Shown: positions 52,870 to 64,000 of the stretch, piece by piece
How the letters are laid out: each line of letters starts with the position of its first letter
Numbering within the stretch: position 1 is the stretch's first letter
Source: Dipetalonema caudispina
Lineage: Eukaryota > Nematoda > Chromadorea > Rhabditida > Onchocercidae
Assembly (NCBI GenBank): GCA_013365325.1
Contig: JABVXV010000090.1
Coordinates: 1 to 64,000, forward strand
Length of the DNA stretch: 64,000 bases
Direction: 5' to 3'
Position numbers and translations under genes: made by a program
Notes under the pieces: model-generated
Databases searched by the model: none
Told to the model about the DNA's origin: nothing
What the model saw: only the letters and a program-made list of their open reading frames with translations

Positions 52870-54285
52870 TTAAGTAACGTTAAAGCCATTACGAGTCATA
52901 TCTCCGTTCGATAATTCCGAACCTCGTAGTTTATCCATGAATTCTGGTCGAATCGTCAGCTTCTTCGATTTCTCCCAAGCAAATAATGATTTCCCAAAGT
53001 GTCCATTGCGTGCTGTTTCCTTGTAAATTGGCTTTAATAAATCCAGTTCACTAAAATACGCTTCTGATAAAATGAAGTTCGAAAAAGCAAAATATCAAAT
53101 TTCCGGATTTGAAATCACTGAGTCATTTGATTCGTACGAAAGATTATTGGAAATTTTTAACTTTTATTAATAAAAAACTAATTCTAAACTGCCTTAATCG
53201 TAAGTGATTTTTTATAACTGTTGAAGTTTGAATTGATTACTGTCGGTTAACATTAATGTGTGATGAATTACTTTTAAATTACGATAAGAAATGACTAATT
53301 CTAGTATATATGGAATGTTGAACAACAAAGTCGTTTTTTTCCTATTCATTCAGACCATAAATCTAATTTTAAATATCGAACAAAGTTTGTTCCCTTTTAT
53401 AACCCTACCAAAGTCGCTATTTAAAAAAATCGAAAGTTAAAGAACGGTACCGAATGATGATGCCCGGTCGAAGATCAAAATTGTCATTCACAATTGTCAG
53501 TAATTCATCTTCCGTCAAATTGCTTGTTCCATAGTCGACAACTGTTATTGAAAGCGGTTCTGCGATACCAATAGCATACGACACCTACAGAAATGGTTGG
53601 TATTTTACTGCTTGTCACGCAGAAATGGCAAGAGCTAAATTTTGGATTTAAAATGGTTTAGAAAAAGAAAAGAGAAAAAAAAAAACTCAGTTACAAGTAT
53701 TGTTCATTAGCAGAAAACTAAACAGTGGCATCAATATTCACTAGTTTCTTCATCCCCATTGAAACAATGGATAAATAGTACCTGAATCAAGCATCGTTTA
53801 CAAATACCAGCATCCACAAGCGATTTGGCAACCCATCGAGCGCCATAGGCTGCCGAACGATCCACCTAAATATTTAGAAAAGCAACATAAACACTGAATG
53901 TAGATTTGAATTAAATATTATAGAAAATATCAAAACATCAGACTTTCGAATATCAAAACATCAGATTTATACACATCAGACTTTCGAAAGGCTACTCGTA
54001 ATCAATTGAGAATTAATATAAAAATAAGTATGTTATACCTTGGTCGGATCTTTACCGGAAAATGCTCCACCACCATGAGCACCCCAACCACCGTATGTGT
54101 CCACAATTATCTTACGACCAGTCAAGCCAGCATCACTTTGAGGTCCACCAATTGTAAAGCTACCACATGGATTCAAATATAACTTCGTAGCCGTATCCAT
54201 GAAATGTTGTGGAACTACTTCCTGAGAATTTAAACACAAATTCGCGAAGAACTATACGGTTAATAAGAAAAATCACATAGACTAG

Positions 54286-54316
<31 letters not shown>

Positions 54317-56658
54317 AACGATAGCAACTTCCCACTTTCATGAAAATAAAAAACAAATGTAGCAAAAAAGCTTACATTTATCACATGTTTAATTAGATCA
54401 GCCCGGATTTTTTCCAAAGAAGCCGTAGCTTTGTGCTGTGCAGATATGACAATTGTATGAACACGAACTGGTATACACGCCCCATATTCAAATTTGTACT
54501 CCACTGTTACCTGAGTTACAATGACAAATTAAAAAAAAAAGTCTATTTTAAATGTAAATGAAGCTGCTTTATAAAATTATCCGCTCCTGAAATAGCGATT
54601 GAGGAAAAGAAATATATTACTATCACCAAACACCATAAGCATGAGTGTGTATGCAACCTTGCTTTGACCTTAGTATAAATTAACACTAATACTTTATCAA
54701 TTAATCAAGAATTTACATAACATCCATATTTGCTTGAAAAAAGTCAAATGGAAAATAGATCCTTTACATGTATTCATTAATTCTCTAATTCATTTCTAAT
54801 GGAGCTGTTGTTTCAAGACCAAACATCTTCTTATAAATACACAGTTGAGCTATATCGTTCAAAAATTTTCACAATAATTTTCTGTTGTTTTCTAATTCAT
54901 TTCTTACAATAAGAAAAAAAAAATTACATAGATGTAAATACCTGGGACTTCGAGTCAGGTAGAGCCCATTCAAGAGTGCCATTTTTTCGCAGCTCATGAA
55001 GTCGTGCTAGCAGTTTATGGGCTAGTAACAAAGATAATGGCATGCGTTCTTCTGTTTCATCCGTTGCATAACCGAACATTAGTCCCTGAAAACGATTAAC
55101 AGATTTTGAACAGATATGGAAGATGTAATCTGAGTATCCTTTTGTTAATAATAACTCTCCAACAAGAACTCATGGAGCGCTGAGTTGAAAATTTATGGTG
55201 TAGAAAGTTAGAAATTTACCATCTGATTATTTTCTGATAATATTTTAGGTCATAAAATACAGCTAAATTGTCCATTTTCATTTTTTGCTAAAAATTATCG
55301 CCAATTATAGCATAAATGTGAATGATTAGATACAAATGTTTATTTTCGTCCTCAATTCAAAGGAAGATGGAACATGATGTTTTGTTTAAAAGGAGAATTT
55401 AAACAAGAAAAAAAGTATCAACCTGATCACCAGCACCAATTTCTTCCATTTTCCGATTTAAATGCACTCCAGCTGCTATTTCAGGTGCTTGCTGTTCTAA
55501 TGCAATTATCACATTACATGTTTTATAATCAAAACCTATAAAAACAACAAGATTCCATGACTAAAGCACAAAATTAAATCATTTATTTCGACCAGTCTTC
55601 TAGATATAATGTTATCCCCGATGCAGACAAGTACCTCAGTAGTTTCGAGAATCAGTAAATCAGGATTTTGCTGTTGACAAAACAACAAAAGTCCTATAAA
55701 TTTCTAATAATAGACCCTTAGAGGAATCGTCGAATCCTATCTGTTGCACCGTATCCCTAACGATTTGATAGTAATCAACATCTGCATTAGAAGTAATTTC
55801 CCCACACAGCATCAACATGTCCGTTTTGGCTACCGTTTCTGTAAGAAAGTAACAACTTTAAACGGACTTCAGTTTTAGCTGTTTTGAGGAAATTAATTTA
55901 ATGTGCGTAGTCGGTTGGAGAATGATCTGAAATAAGAATTGATCAACACGGGACTAAAACAAAACTATCGCTTGAAAAACTACTAAAAATTCATTGCTTG
56001 CTTGGCAAATAACTCATAATCTGTTCTTTGTTAAACAAATAACCTATTGTTTGATTTTCAAAATTAGCGTATAGCTATTCTTAGTACTAAAACAATATGT
56101 AGTTTCTTTTAAATAATATTTAAATAAGCCGTTTGAAAAAGAGTATGTTTCGATTGTTCAGATACCGCAAGCAACTTTTGCATACGGATCCTGCGCAAGA
56201 TGCGCATCCAAAACAGCATCCGATATCATATCGCACATTTTATCAGGATGACCTTCGCTTACCGACTCCGAAGTAAACAGAAATCTTTGATTACGGAACA
56301 CTTCTGAAAATATATATAATTTCACGATTATAGGATCGAAACCATTCATAATGGATATAACTGAAATTCGTCATATGTATAATTATCTCAAAATTTATCA
56401 TTCATACAAATATCTCAATAATAAAAATTTATGGCAATGGTGGTAACAAAGAACCCCGATAATCTAAAGCTATTTTTGTACAGAAATCTATATACTATTT
56501 TTAATACTATGTTTAAAAATGAAATTATTCATCATTTTATGTTATCATATCCTTATAGCTATCATACTTTATGTTGGTAACAAAATCAAATTCAACATTC
56601 ATTATTTCTCCAACTAACCGGAGGTATTTCGATGTATTCCAAATCCGTCATGTGCCAT
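52870..56658 (-). CDS. sams: S-adenosylmethionine synthetase (10 exons)
   Basis: Minus-strand exons: 56658-56619, 56303-56166, 55838-55716, 55535-55423, 55085-54942, 54510-54376, 54221-54039, 53865-53782, 53584-53451, 53050-52870. The product has 424 residues. It makes S-adenosylmethionine from methionine and ATP, the methyl donor for methylation and phosphatidylcholine synthesis. All family signatures are present: [11 protein letters not shown] (H32 and D34 in the ATP/Mg site), [16 protein letters not shown] (134-149), [24 protein letters not shown], the Gly-rich [15 protein letters not shown] loop (to about 289) and [10 protein letters not shown]. The catalytic set looks complete, so it should be active. 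The family usually ends soon after the KSKKL position; here about 28 further residues follow. C. elegans has several sams paralogues and I cannot say which this matches. Confidence 0.97.
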
Positions 56659-59069
56659 TTCTTGTGAACTTTCCTTCTTTTGTTTAATTGTCAGAAAAAA
56701 AAAGAAGCTATACTGCTCGATATGTATGACGACGCAAACACAAACAATGAAACAATCGACACAATATCAGTTGATAGCCAAATTCGCCCTAAAAATTCAC
56801 TGATAAACTGAAAAATAAATTTGAAGAAATCGGCGAAAATAAAAAGACGCAAATCTTCTTGCCACATACGCGTAACAACAAAATGTACCACATTGATGAC
56901 ATATTTGACGGAAGCAAATGTCCTTTTATACATTATCAAAATAAAAATGAAAAATAAAGTTCAAAATCTATCATGCTGCTCATTGATATATTGTTATACC
57001 TAAACTTGTTCTGTCTTACCTTACACACCTAAAATTACTTCTTTCAGTCTCACTTTGTATATGTAAACTTACTTTTCCCTGCTCCATCATCTATATGTAA
57101 ACCTATTTCCTCTTGCACCACTTTTTACAAATAAATTTGCTCCTTTCCACAAGCAGATTTATTTCTTCCTGTCCCATCTTCTCCACTCACTAATGAAATT
57201 CTTTTTGTATAAACTCTCCTCATGTTTTTTCCTTTTCTGTTTGTTCTAAAAGAAAAAAAAAAAAAAAAACCGAGAATGTATCAATATAACGGCCATTTTA
57301 CAATCCTTGTAATTGTTACCACACAAATACATTTGTTACAGTATTGCAAACTTCTGACAATATCCTCGCCTTCTCTTCCATTTTTCTTAGTACTAAAACA
57401 AACAATTTACAAAAAAAAAAAGAAAAAAAAAAAAAGAAAAATGCATCCATTCCCATCTAAAATATACACATAAACATTTATTCTTCTATAGATATAGATA
57501 ATTTGAAATTATATTAAAAATTAGAGACAGGAAATTATGCATTAATAACAAATCTAATTAAATACTATGCATTAAAATGAAATATAAAAAGATGCAAATA
57601 TTGTCAATTAAATGGTAAAAAAGTATAAATAATATCTCAATTATTGCTCTATTGAGAAGATACGATCATACCGATTAATATTACCTTAACAGATTAAAAT
57701 AATCACAACGGAATAATAAGAAAGGATGGAATTACAGGAATGTTTTGTAATATTTTACAATAATGATGTATAATATTGATAGCAGAAACAAAATAAAGGA
57801 AAAATAATAACAAAATCATATCAAAAATCGCAAACAAAAATTCAATTATCTCTGTTAATTATTTGACGAAATAGCTGAACAAATAATGAAACTAAAAATT
57901 GGATGAAGTAAAAAATATTTAAACAATCCAAGTAATTTGATAACGCATGAGAATTATTAAACAAACTTAAAATTAACTTATTTGAAAATTAAATGCAAAA
58001 ATTTACAATTACAAATACCATACTGTTATATAGATCGGTGCTTCATATTTATCATGAACGAATAATGTAATTAACTAACAAACAGACTACTATCGAATGA
58101 TTTACATAAATGTCTGCAATGTAATACGATTGAGATTTGCAAAAGAAATCGCAGGTAAATCGCAAATAACATTCGCAAATAACATAAGAGAAAAGAGAGA
58201 AAAGAAAGAGTTAAAATAACAAAAATAGATAAAAATAATATACAAATATTATTAAAATAATATGCTACAAAGAGGTAATATACATATAAAAGATAAAGGA
58301 AAATGTGAGTAAAGGTAATGTAAAGAATGCAAAAGTAATGATTTAAATAATTATAAATGTAAACTAGTAAAGATATTAATATAAACTGATCATACGTTAT
58401 TATGAAATAATGGAATTGAAAAGGAAAATTTTACGATTTAAAAATGGCTAAAAGAAGGAATGACAGTTATGCTACAATGTTTAATAAAATTCAATCCTTC
58501 CCAAATCCTTCTCATGGAGGAAAATTTGTGGAGATTTTAGACATGGATGGAATAAGTTACAGAAGATAGTATTACGTTAATAAAAAAATATTTACAAATA
58601 TATTCTTTTAGAATTTTAAGCCGGTGCAGAAAGAATGCAAAATTTCAGTTGAGTAAGCAGTAGGAAAAAAAAAAACAAAAAAAGGATTCATTTTATGATG
58701 AGAAATTGAAATAATATTGATAAAAGATCAGGAAACCGAAAGAACAGAAGATGGAAAAAGTATCCATTTCATAAAATGATACCGGAAAGAAAACCTGAAA
58801 ACCGGAAGAATAGAGCATAAAGTAACAATGTAGAATAAAACCGAAAATCAACAAATGCTTCTCTTACCACACGCTCGCATTCATTCCTAAAAGTTAAGGT
58901 TTGATGACAACTTGCGAAATCCCGGGATAAAATTCGTTTCGAGATGATTTGATTGTTGCGGGGATATATGCGTTAATGTACGAAGTGAAATGATATCAGA
59001 CAAGAATTCAGGAATAACGGACATATCATTTCCGGAAATAATACCATGAAATCGGATGTCAAAGAATGT

Positions 59070-59410
59070 TGATAAAGAGAAGTTAACATTATCAAGATTG
59101 TGATAAAGAAAAGTTAACATTATCAAGATTGTGATAAAGAAAAGTTAACATTATCAAGATTGTGATAAAGAAAAGTCAACATTATCAAGATTGTGATAAA
59201 GAAAAGTTAACATTATCAAGATTGTGATAAAGAGAAGTTAACATTATCAAGATTGTGATAAAGAAAAGTTAACATTATCAAGATTGTGATAAAGAAAAGT
59301 TAACATTATCAAGATTGTGATAAAGAAAAGTTAACATTATCAAGATTGTGATAAAGAAAAGTTAACATTATCAAGATTGTGATAAAGAAAAGTTAACATT
59401 TATCAGATTG
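59070..59410. repeat. 31-bp tandem repeat, 11 copies, hairpin in each unit
   Basis: Eleven contiguous 31-bp units fill 341 bp. The unit reads TGATAAAGAAAAGTTAACAT followed by TATCAAGATTG. Copies are nearly identical, differing by single changes (GAGAAG in copies 1 and 6, GTCAAC in copy 4) with a slightly rearranged last unit. Each junction contains the inverted repeat TTATCA-N6-TGATAA, and each unit has the palindrome GTTAAC. The high identity suggests recent expansion. There are no unique spacers, so it is not a CRISPR array. Confidence 0.95.
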
Positions 59411-60619
59411 TTACATAACGATATTTTCAGTCTTTCAATGTCATTTTTTTTTCAAATAATTACAATTATAATTGTAATTACAATAGTAATTTAAACTATT
59501 CTGTTTATTATTATAATAAAAATACAATAATTAACCTCTTTTAATTTCCATAAAAAGTATTTATTATTAAAATGAAAATATAATGAACTAGAAAATAAAT
59601 TATCAATCATTATGTTGATAAGCTATTATCATGAAGTAGTATAATCTTTTTAAGTTTATTACTATTTCAATTGCATACAAAGAAAAGGGAAAGAAATTGA
59701 AACCATCTAGAATTTCTCATCAAAATAGATGAAGTTTTGAAGATAAAATTAGCCAACATTTATAAGAAAATGTTGCGTAATATTTATAAGAGTAAAAAAA
59801 TTAAAATTAAGTATTTAAGTTGAATCAAATACTGTATTGGTATGCAAAATTCAAATACTAAGTTCAAATTTAAGGTGCAAAAAAATTTTTCTGAAAACGA
59901 TCAAAGATACGCCATACAATTAACAATTAGTCTACAAGTATTTCCAATTAATTTAAATCAAATATTTAAGTTATACCGAATATGGAAGAAATATAAACAT
60001 CATCCTGATTACTCAGCTTTTGAAATTTGTAATAATCTAAACAACTATTGGAGCTATTCATATAATCAAATTACACATGTAAGTTATCAAATATATAAGT
60101 AATTAAGTGATTGAGTACTCAAATATCATAATAAATAACTCAGCAAATATAAAAGGAAATCTGAACAAAGTAGCAGAATGATAGGACACAATGTCACCAA
60201 ATATTCCGTTCGCAATTTGTCTCCTAACCGATGGTGAAATCGACGTATGGAAATGCCGGGAATGGCGGGGAGAGGAAGGGAGGAAATAAGGGTAGACGTG
60301 AAGGGTGAAGTTTAGTAGGTATTCATGGTTATTTTTCCTTCCCTTTAAAAAATTTATTTTTATATCTTTACTCATAATTTTTTACTTAACTTTTAATTTT
60401 TACTCAGCTAATTGATTCTCAAATTGGTTAAAATTTGTTGCAATTTAAAGTCCTTACTTTAAATTATATGAGTAATTAATAGCTAATTATGTTATAATAC
60501 AGTCATAAGAACTTTCAATAAAACATCAATATGTAATGATTGTTATTAAATTATTATTAATATTGTTGTTAAAATATAATTTTTGATTTTTGAAAATTGA
60601 AGTAATAGTAGTGAAAATG

Positions 60620-60625
60620 TTTCAG
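60620..60625 (+). promoter_or_regulatory. Candidate SL trans-splice acceptor of the BCD1-like gene
   Basis: The acceptor gtttcag ends at 60625, 16 nt before the ATG at 60642. No coding exon lies upstream, which fits a spliced-leader site. Confidence 0.5.
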
Positions 60626-60641
60626 ATATATTATTAGAATT

Positions 60642-63600
60642 ATGGATGAAATAGCTGAAGAATATATTGCATCAACTGAGGAAACATTTGCTGAAAGTGC
60701 AGCAGCATCGCAATCTATTCGATTATGCGATATGTGTCGTAATGATTCATGGAAGTATCGTTGTCCACGATGCTCATTTCGTACTTGTTCATTATCATGT
60801 TCAAAAGAACATAAAGCAAAATATGATGTAAGTTTTTAAGTTTTAACTTTGTTTAACAGTTGCTTTTTTTTGATATCAGTTGATAAGGATGATTTTCACT
60901 TGTTTTAAATCACTCAATTCATATTATAGTGTTCTGGTGAACGTGATAAATCATTTGATGTTCTCAAACGACTTGTTGATTATTCCTCATCGGTAGCTGT
61001 TGATGACGAAAAGTTCCTCAGTACTGTTGCAACATCATTGAATAATGCTACGGAACATTTGACAGAAATAACCGATGCAAATATTTCTCATTCTATGCAA
61101 CAACCGAAAGAAAATGCAAATAAGCTTGAAGTTATTAGTGATATTGCAACAGAAGAGATCATTAAGACTCATCATGAAGAACATTATGCAAGCGGATTAG
61201 AAGATAATGGGAATAGTTCGTTGGATGAAATAAATGATGAAAAAGGAGTCACGTCATCACAAGTAATTTTTTATGTGATTTAAAGTAGTATCTTGTAATT
61301 AAGCATTCTTTCATGATGATTTGTATACTTTAAATTGTCCATTTTCAGTACGTCTTTTACCAGTTTGGAAAAATAATTTAATTAACTCTTCTCTCCACTT
61401 CTTTTTCATTCCTATCCCTCTCTCTTCCTTACAGAAAAAGGAAATGATAACAAAAAAAGAGAGAATAATTGTAATAAATCATTTGTTATATCAGTGTAGT
61501 TTTATTATTTTTAATTATAGATGGATGGTGGAAGAGAATCAATAGTAGAGCATATGGAATGGAAAGCTATAGCTACGAAACGTTACTTACTCAATAATGC
61601 TCATCGTAGGCGTATTTGGCTTACTGTCACTCCTGGCAAAGGTTTCTTCTTATTCTTTAATTACAATGGTTTTTCTCTTCTTAATTTGTAATCGTATGAT
61701 TTATGCAATCAGTTCTTTCTCTTCTTTATATTTGGATAAAATTCTTTAAAAAAAAAATTTTACTCAAAGTTCATTCGTGGGAAATTCTAATTTATGAAAT
61801 TTGAGAAGGTAACAGTTCTCGTCATGAACAATTTTCGGATACTATATTCTGGACTATAAGAATGATTTTTCGTCGGGAAGAACAGGAAGAAGCTGGAAAA
61901 AAAATTGTTGAAGACGAATATACAGTAAATAATATTCCGGAAAGTATATCCGTAACAACACTTCTTCGACAATTCATCAAACCTAAAATGGTTTCTTTTC
62001 AGATTTCAATCTTTATAATATTTTAAATCGGAGTAATGACTTATAACTGTTTGATGAATCTTTATGCATTTGCACTTTACAGTGATTAAGTTGTTCCTTT
62101 CTTGACTTTTTCGACTCATATTATTTCCATTCCTTTGATTTACTCTTAAACTGTATTTGCTGAAATTCAGATCTCCCAGTTTTCACCGCTAGATTGAAGG
62201 TTTTACTCAATTACTGAAATTGAATTTGCAGGTTGGACCAGTTGTTAGTAAGTCAGATCTTGATGCTGAGAAGATGGCACCTTTCCAGGAAGCTGGCATG
62301 GATAAACTGATGATTTATATGCCTGTACCTATTGAAGGAAAGCAACGGTACATTATTATACTATAGGAGAAAATCTAACTCTATTGGTGACTTATGAAAT
62401 ATCGTAATGATTCTATAGCTATATAATCTGATGGCTTAAGTTTTTGGTGGATTTAACTTTATGAAAAGGATATTTGAGTGTTGTCGTTATATTACGCTAA
62501 TCTTTGTCTGATAAGCGTTCCATCTGAATAGAAGTTTGGGAAATCTTCTACTTTTTTGGAAGGTTTCTCAGATTTAAATCGTTTGAATAAATTGTATTCA
62601 AAAACAAAGTTTTGTTTTGTAAGGAATCGATCTCTTCAGCTTATTTTTATCGAGCGAAATGATGAATAATTCTGTGTTTTCCAGTTTTTATGTGATAGAC
62701 CTATCAAAGACGATTCTGGATAACACACGAAATCGTTTCATTTTGGAACATCCAACTTTCATCGTTACATTGGATAATCAATTTAACGATTATGTTATGC
62801 TTAGTGAGCAGGAAGCACGAGAACTTCGAGAATTACAAAGGCAGAAAAATCGAGATGAAAATCAAAATGTTGTGCCGAATAATGTATGTGTTTTTTCTTC
62901 AGTTTTTCATTTTGAAGCTTTCAAGTGATCATTGTAGCTTGTATTCTAAATTCCATTTCATATTCATATCTTTTTTGATTACTTCAACAGAAATTTCATC
63001 CGAAAAAAAAAAATTATTTAGCTGGTACATCATAATAAGTAGTATTCCTGATATCATGGAGTACACCAGTTTTCAAGTGATCCTGTTCTTCTGATATTTA
63101 GTTCCGTGGAAGAGGTCGCATTGATAATGGACGATTTATGTCTCGTGGACGAGGTGGTGGACGGGGAGGATGCAAAAGACAGTATAATTCGCCGGATGGC
63201 AGGGGCGGTCGAGGAGCAGGGAGGCCGTGGAAGTGCAGTCGACCATTTCGAGGCGGCTATCACCAAAAGCGTGATTTCTATGAAAGGTAGGTCATTTGAA
63301 TTTTTGGTCGTATTTTTTATGTACGCTTATATATGTTAGACGATATTATACTTTTTACCTTGAAAATTATAACAAATTATATTTTCGCTCATCGAAGAAA
63401 TTAGCTATTATGTGAAGTATTCATGTAGCTCAAGTTCTTACTCTTCATTAGTGTTTTGCCTACTCTTCTTTTTGTGAAATTATTTTGTACGTTGCTCTTA
63501 CGGTGATTTATTGTTCACTAATTCTGATGGTTTCGTTTGTCTTTAAAGTCTCTTTATTAAATCATTCGGTCAAAAGTGATTTCGTAGTTAATACCAATAT

Positions 63601-63827
63601 AAACCCCTTTTTTTAATAACCTTTTTCTGATTTGCAGGAATAATGATGGACGAGGAGCGCCGGGAACTCCAAATTTTGCAACGCGGGGTTGCGATCAGCG
63701 TCCATCTATTCCCTCACAAGCAGGAGATCCCATTGTGGATGCTTGGTCAAGAGCTCTTGAAGGTAAAACAAAAAAGGAAATCCCTCCAAATATCAACAGC
63801 TCAAACGAAGTTCAAACCACCTCATGA
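60642..63827 (+). CDS. ZNHIT6: zf-HIT box C/D snoRNP assembly protein, BCD1/ZNHIT6-like (8 exons)
   Basis: Exons 60642-60827, 60930-61262, 61521-61641, 61809-61990, 62232-62347, 62685-62883, 63102-63286, 63638-63827 give 503 residues in consistent phase. Residues 29-63 are a HIT zinc finger with the eight expected ligands C29, C32, C41, C44, C49, C53, H57 and C63, then the BCD1-type GERDKSF. An acidic linker (about 80-173) precedes the BCD1 core, ending in LMIYMPVPIEGKQRFYVIDL and the TILDNTRNRFILEHPTF helix. BCD1 proteins help assemble box C/D snoRNPs in the nucleus. Exon 7 adds an Arg/Gly-rich region (380-440) unlike the human protein as I know it. Exon 4 may begin at 61806 instead (one extra Glu), because both acceptors are weak (GAG and AAG). 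Confidence 0.92.
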
Positions 63828-64000
63828 TGTATCTTCTCTCTTTACTCAAACCTCATGTCACAGTTTCTGTACCCGTTTTTGTGTATGTTTGAGGGTTTTC
63901 TTTAGTTCTTCACATTACTTGTGTTTTTGATCTTGAGTTGTTGTTTTGTTAAGTTTCCTTTTGCGGTAAAATTTCATTTCTGTAGAATTTATCGAAATGT
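63828..64000. other. 3' flank of the BCD1-like gene to window end
   Basis: The last bases follow the TGA stop at 63825-63827. They are presumably 3' untranslated sequence. No AATAAA is visible before the window ends, so the polyadenylation site may lie outside. Confidence 0.5.

Larger units (their letters stand above)
56659..60641. other. Intergenic region between divergent sams and BCD1-like genes
   Basis: About 4 kb separates the two divergent starts, so both promoters should lie here. A TTTTTCAG on the minus strand (last base 56808) could be the trans-splice or leader-exon acceptor of sams, leaving about 149 nt of leader. The stretch includes the 31-bp array, a less AT-biased block at about 58780-59065 and a G-rich patch at 60258-60292, each noted separately. 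No coding gene was supported. Confidence 0.6.

Noticed and set aside
58887..59126. 79-codon minus-strand open frame upstream of the 31-bp array
   Set aside because: Its start lies inside the tandem array and nothing in it is recognisable. Kept only as a finding on composition.
59070..59410. Possible CRISPR array
   Set aside because: The units are contiguous 31-bp copies with no unique spacers, in a eukaryotic genome.
59842..60375. Two adjacent open frames of about 86 and 90 codons on opposite strands
   Set aside because: Lys/Asn/Tyr-rich translation of AT-rich DNA on the plus strand, and an unrecognisable frame over the G-rich patch on the minus strand; no splice or family support.

Overview
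The window is nuclear DNA of a nematode, most likely a spirurid or filarial one (inference). It is very A+T-rich (by eye about three quarters or more), full of long poly-A/T tracts, and its genes are split into many short exons by introns with TTTCAG-type acceptors. Several genes have a splice acceptor only 3 to 16 nt before the start codon, the pattern of spliced-leader trans-splicing. The proteins are ordinary metazoan ones. No bacterial, viral or CRISPR feature was found.

Layout. (1) 4262-31451, plus strand: a 27-kb, 16-exon gene for a Ser/Thr/Asn-rich coiled-coil protein I do not recognise, with two candidate first exons (one long and His/Gln-rich, one short) that splice in the same phase to a shared second exon. 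(2) 35095-39311, minus strand: a six-exon gene for a neurensin-family two-pass vesicle membrane protein. (3) 43637-44705, plus: a tiny two-exon gene for complex I subunit NDUFA1 (MWFE). (4) 45599-47974, plus: a six-exon JmjC protein related to HSPBAP1. (5) 49881-51720, plus: mitochondrial ribosomal protein S12. (6) 52870-56658, minus: a ten-exon S-adenosylmethionine synthetase. (7) 60642-63827, plus: an eight-exon zf-HIT protein related to BCD1/ZNHIT6, the box C/D snoRNP assembly factor, with an added Arg/Gly-rich tail.

All seven gene models were assembled by hand from the exons, and reading phase was checked across every junction. Each closes without internal stops on GT-AG introns. From 43.6 to 63.8 kb the window is a fairly dense housekeeping cluster: a respiratory-chain subunit, a mitoribosome subunit, methyl-donor synthesis and snoRNP assembly. 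The first 43 kb is gene-poor and dominated by introns and degenerate repeats.

The non-coding part holds several distinct tandem repeats: a 31-bp array of 11 copies with a hairpin in each unit, an 81-bp array whose unit is a multiple of three and stays open for three copies, a composite 36/55-bp array, and several decayed satellite-like blocks. It also has long microsatellites and two strong palindromes. I found no convincing new biological system. The best leads are the alternative first exon, the RGG tail on the BCD1 homologue and the structured tandem arrays.
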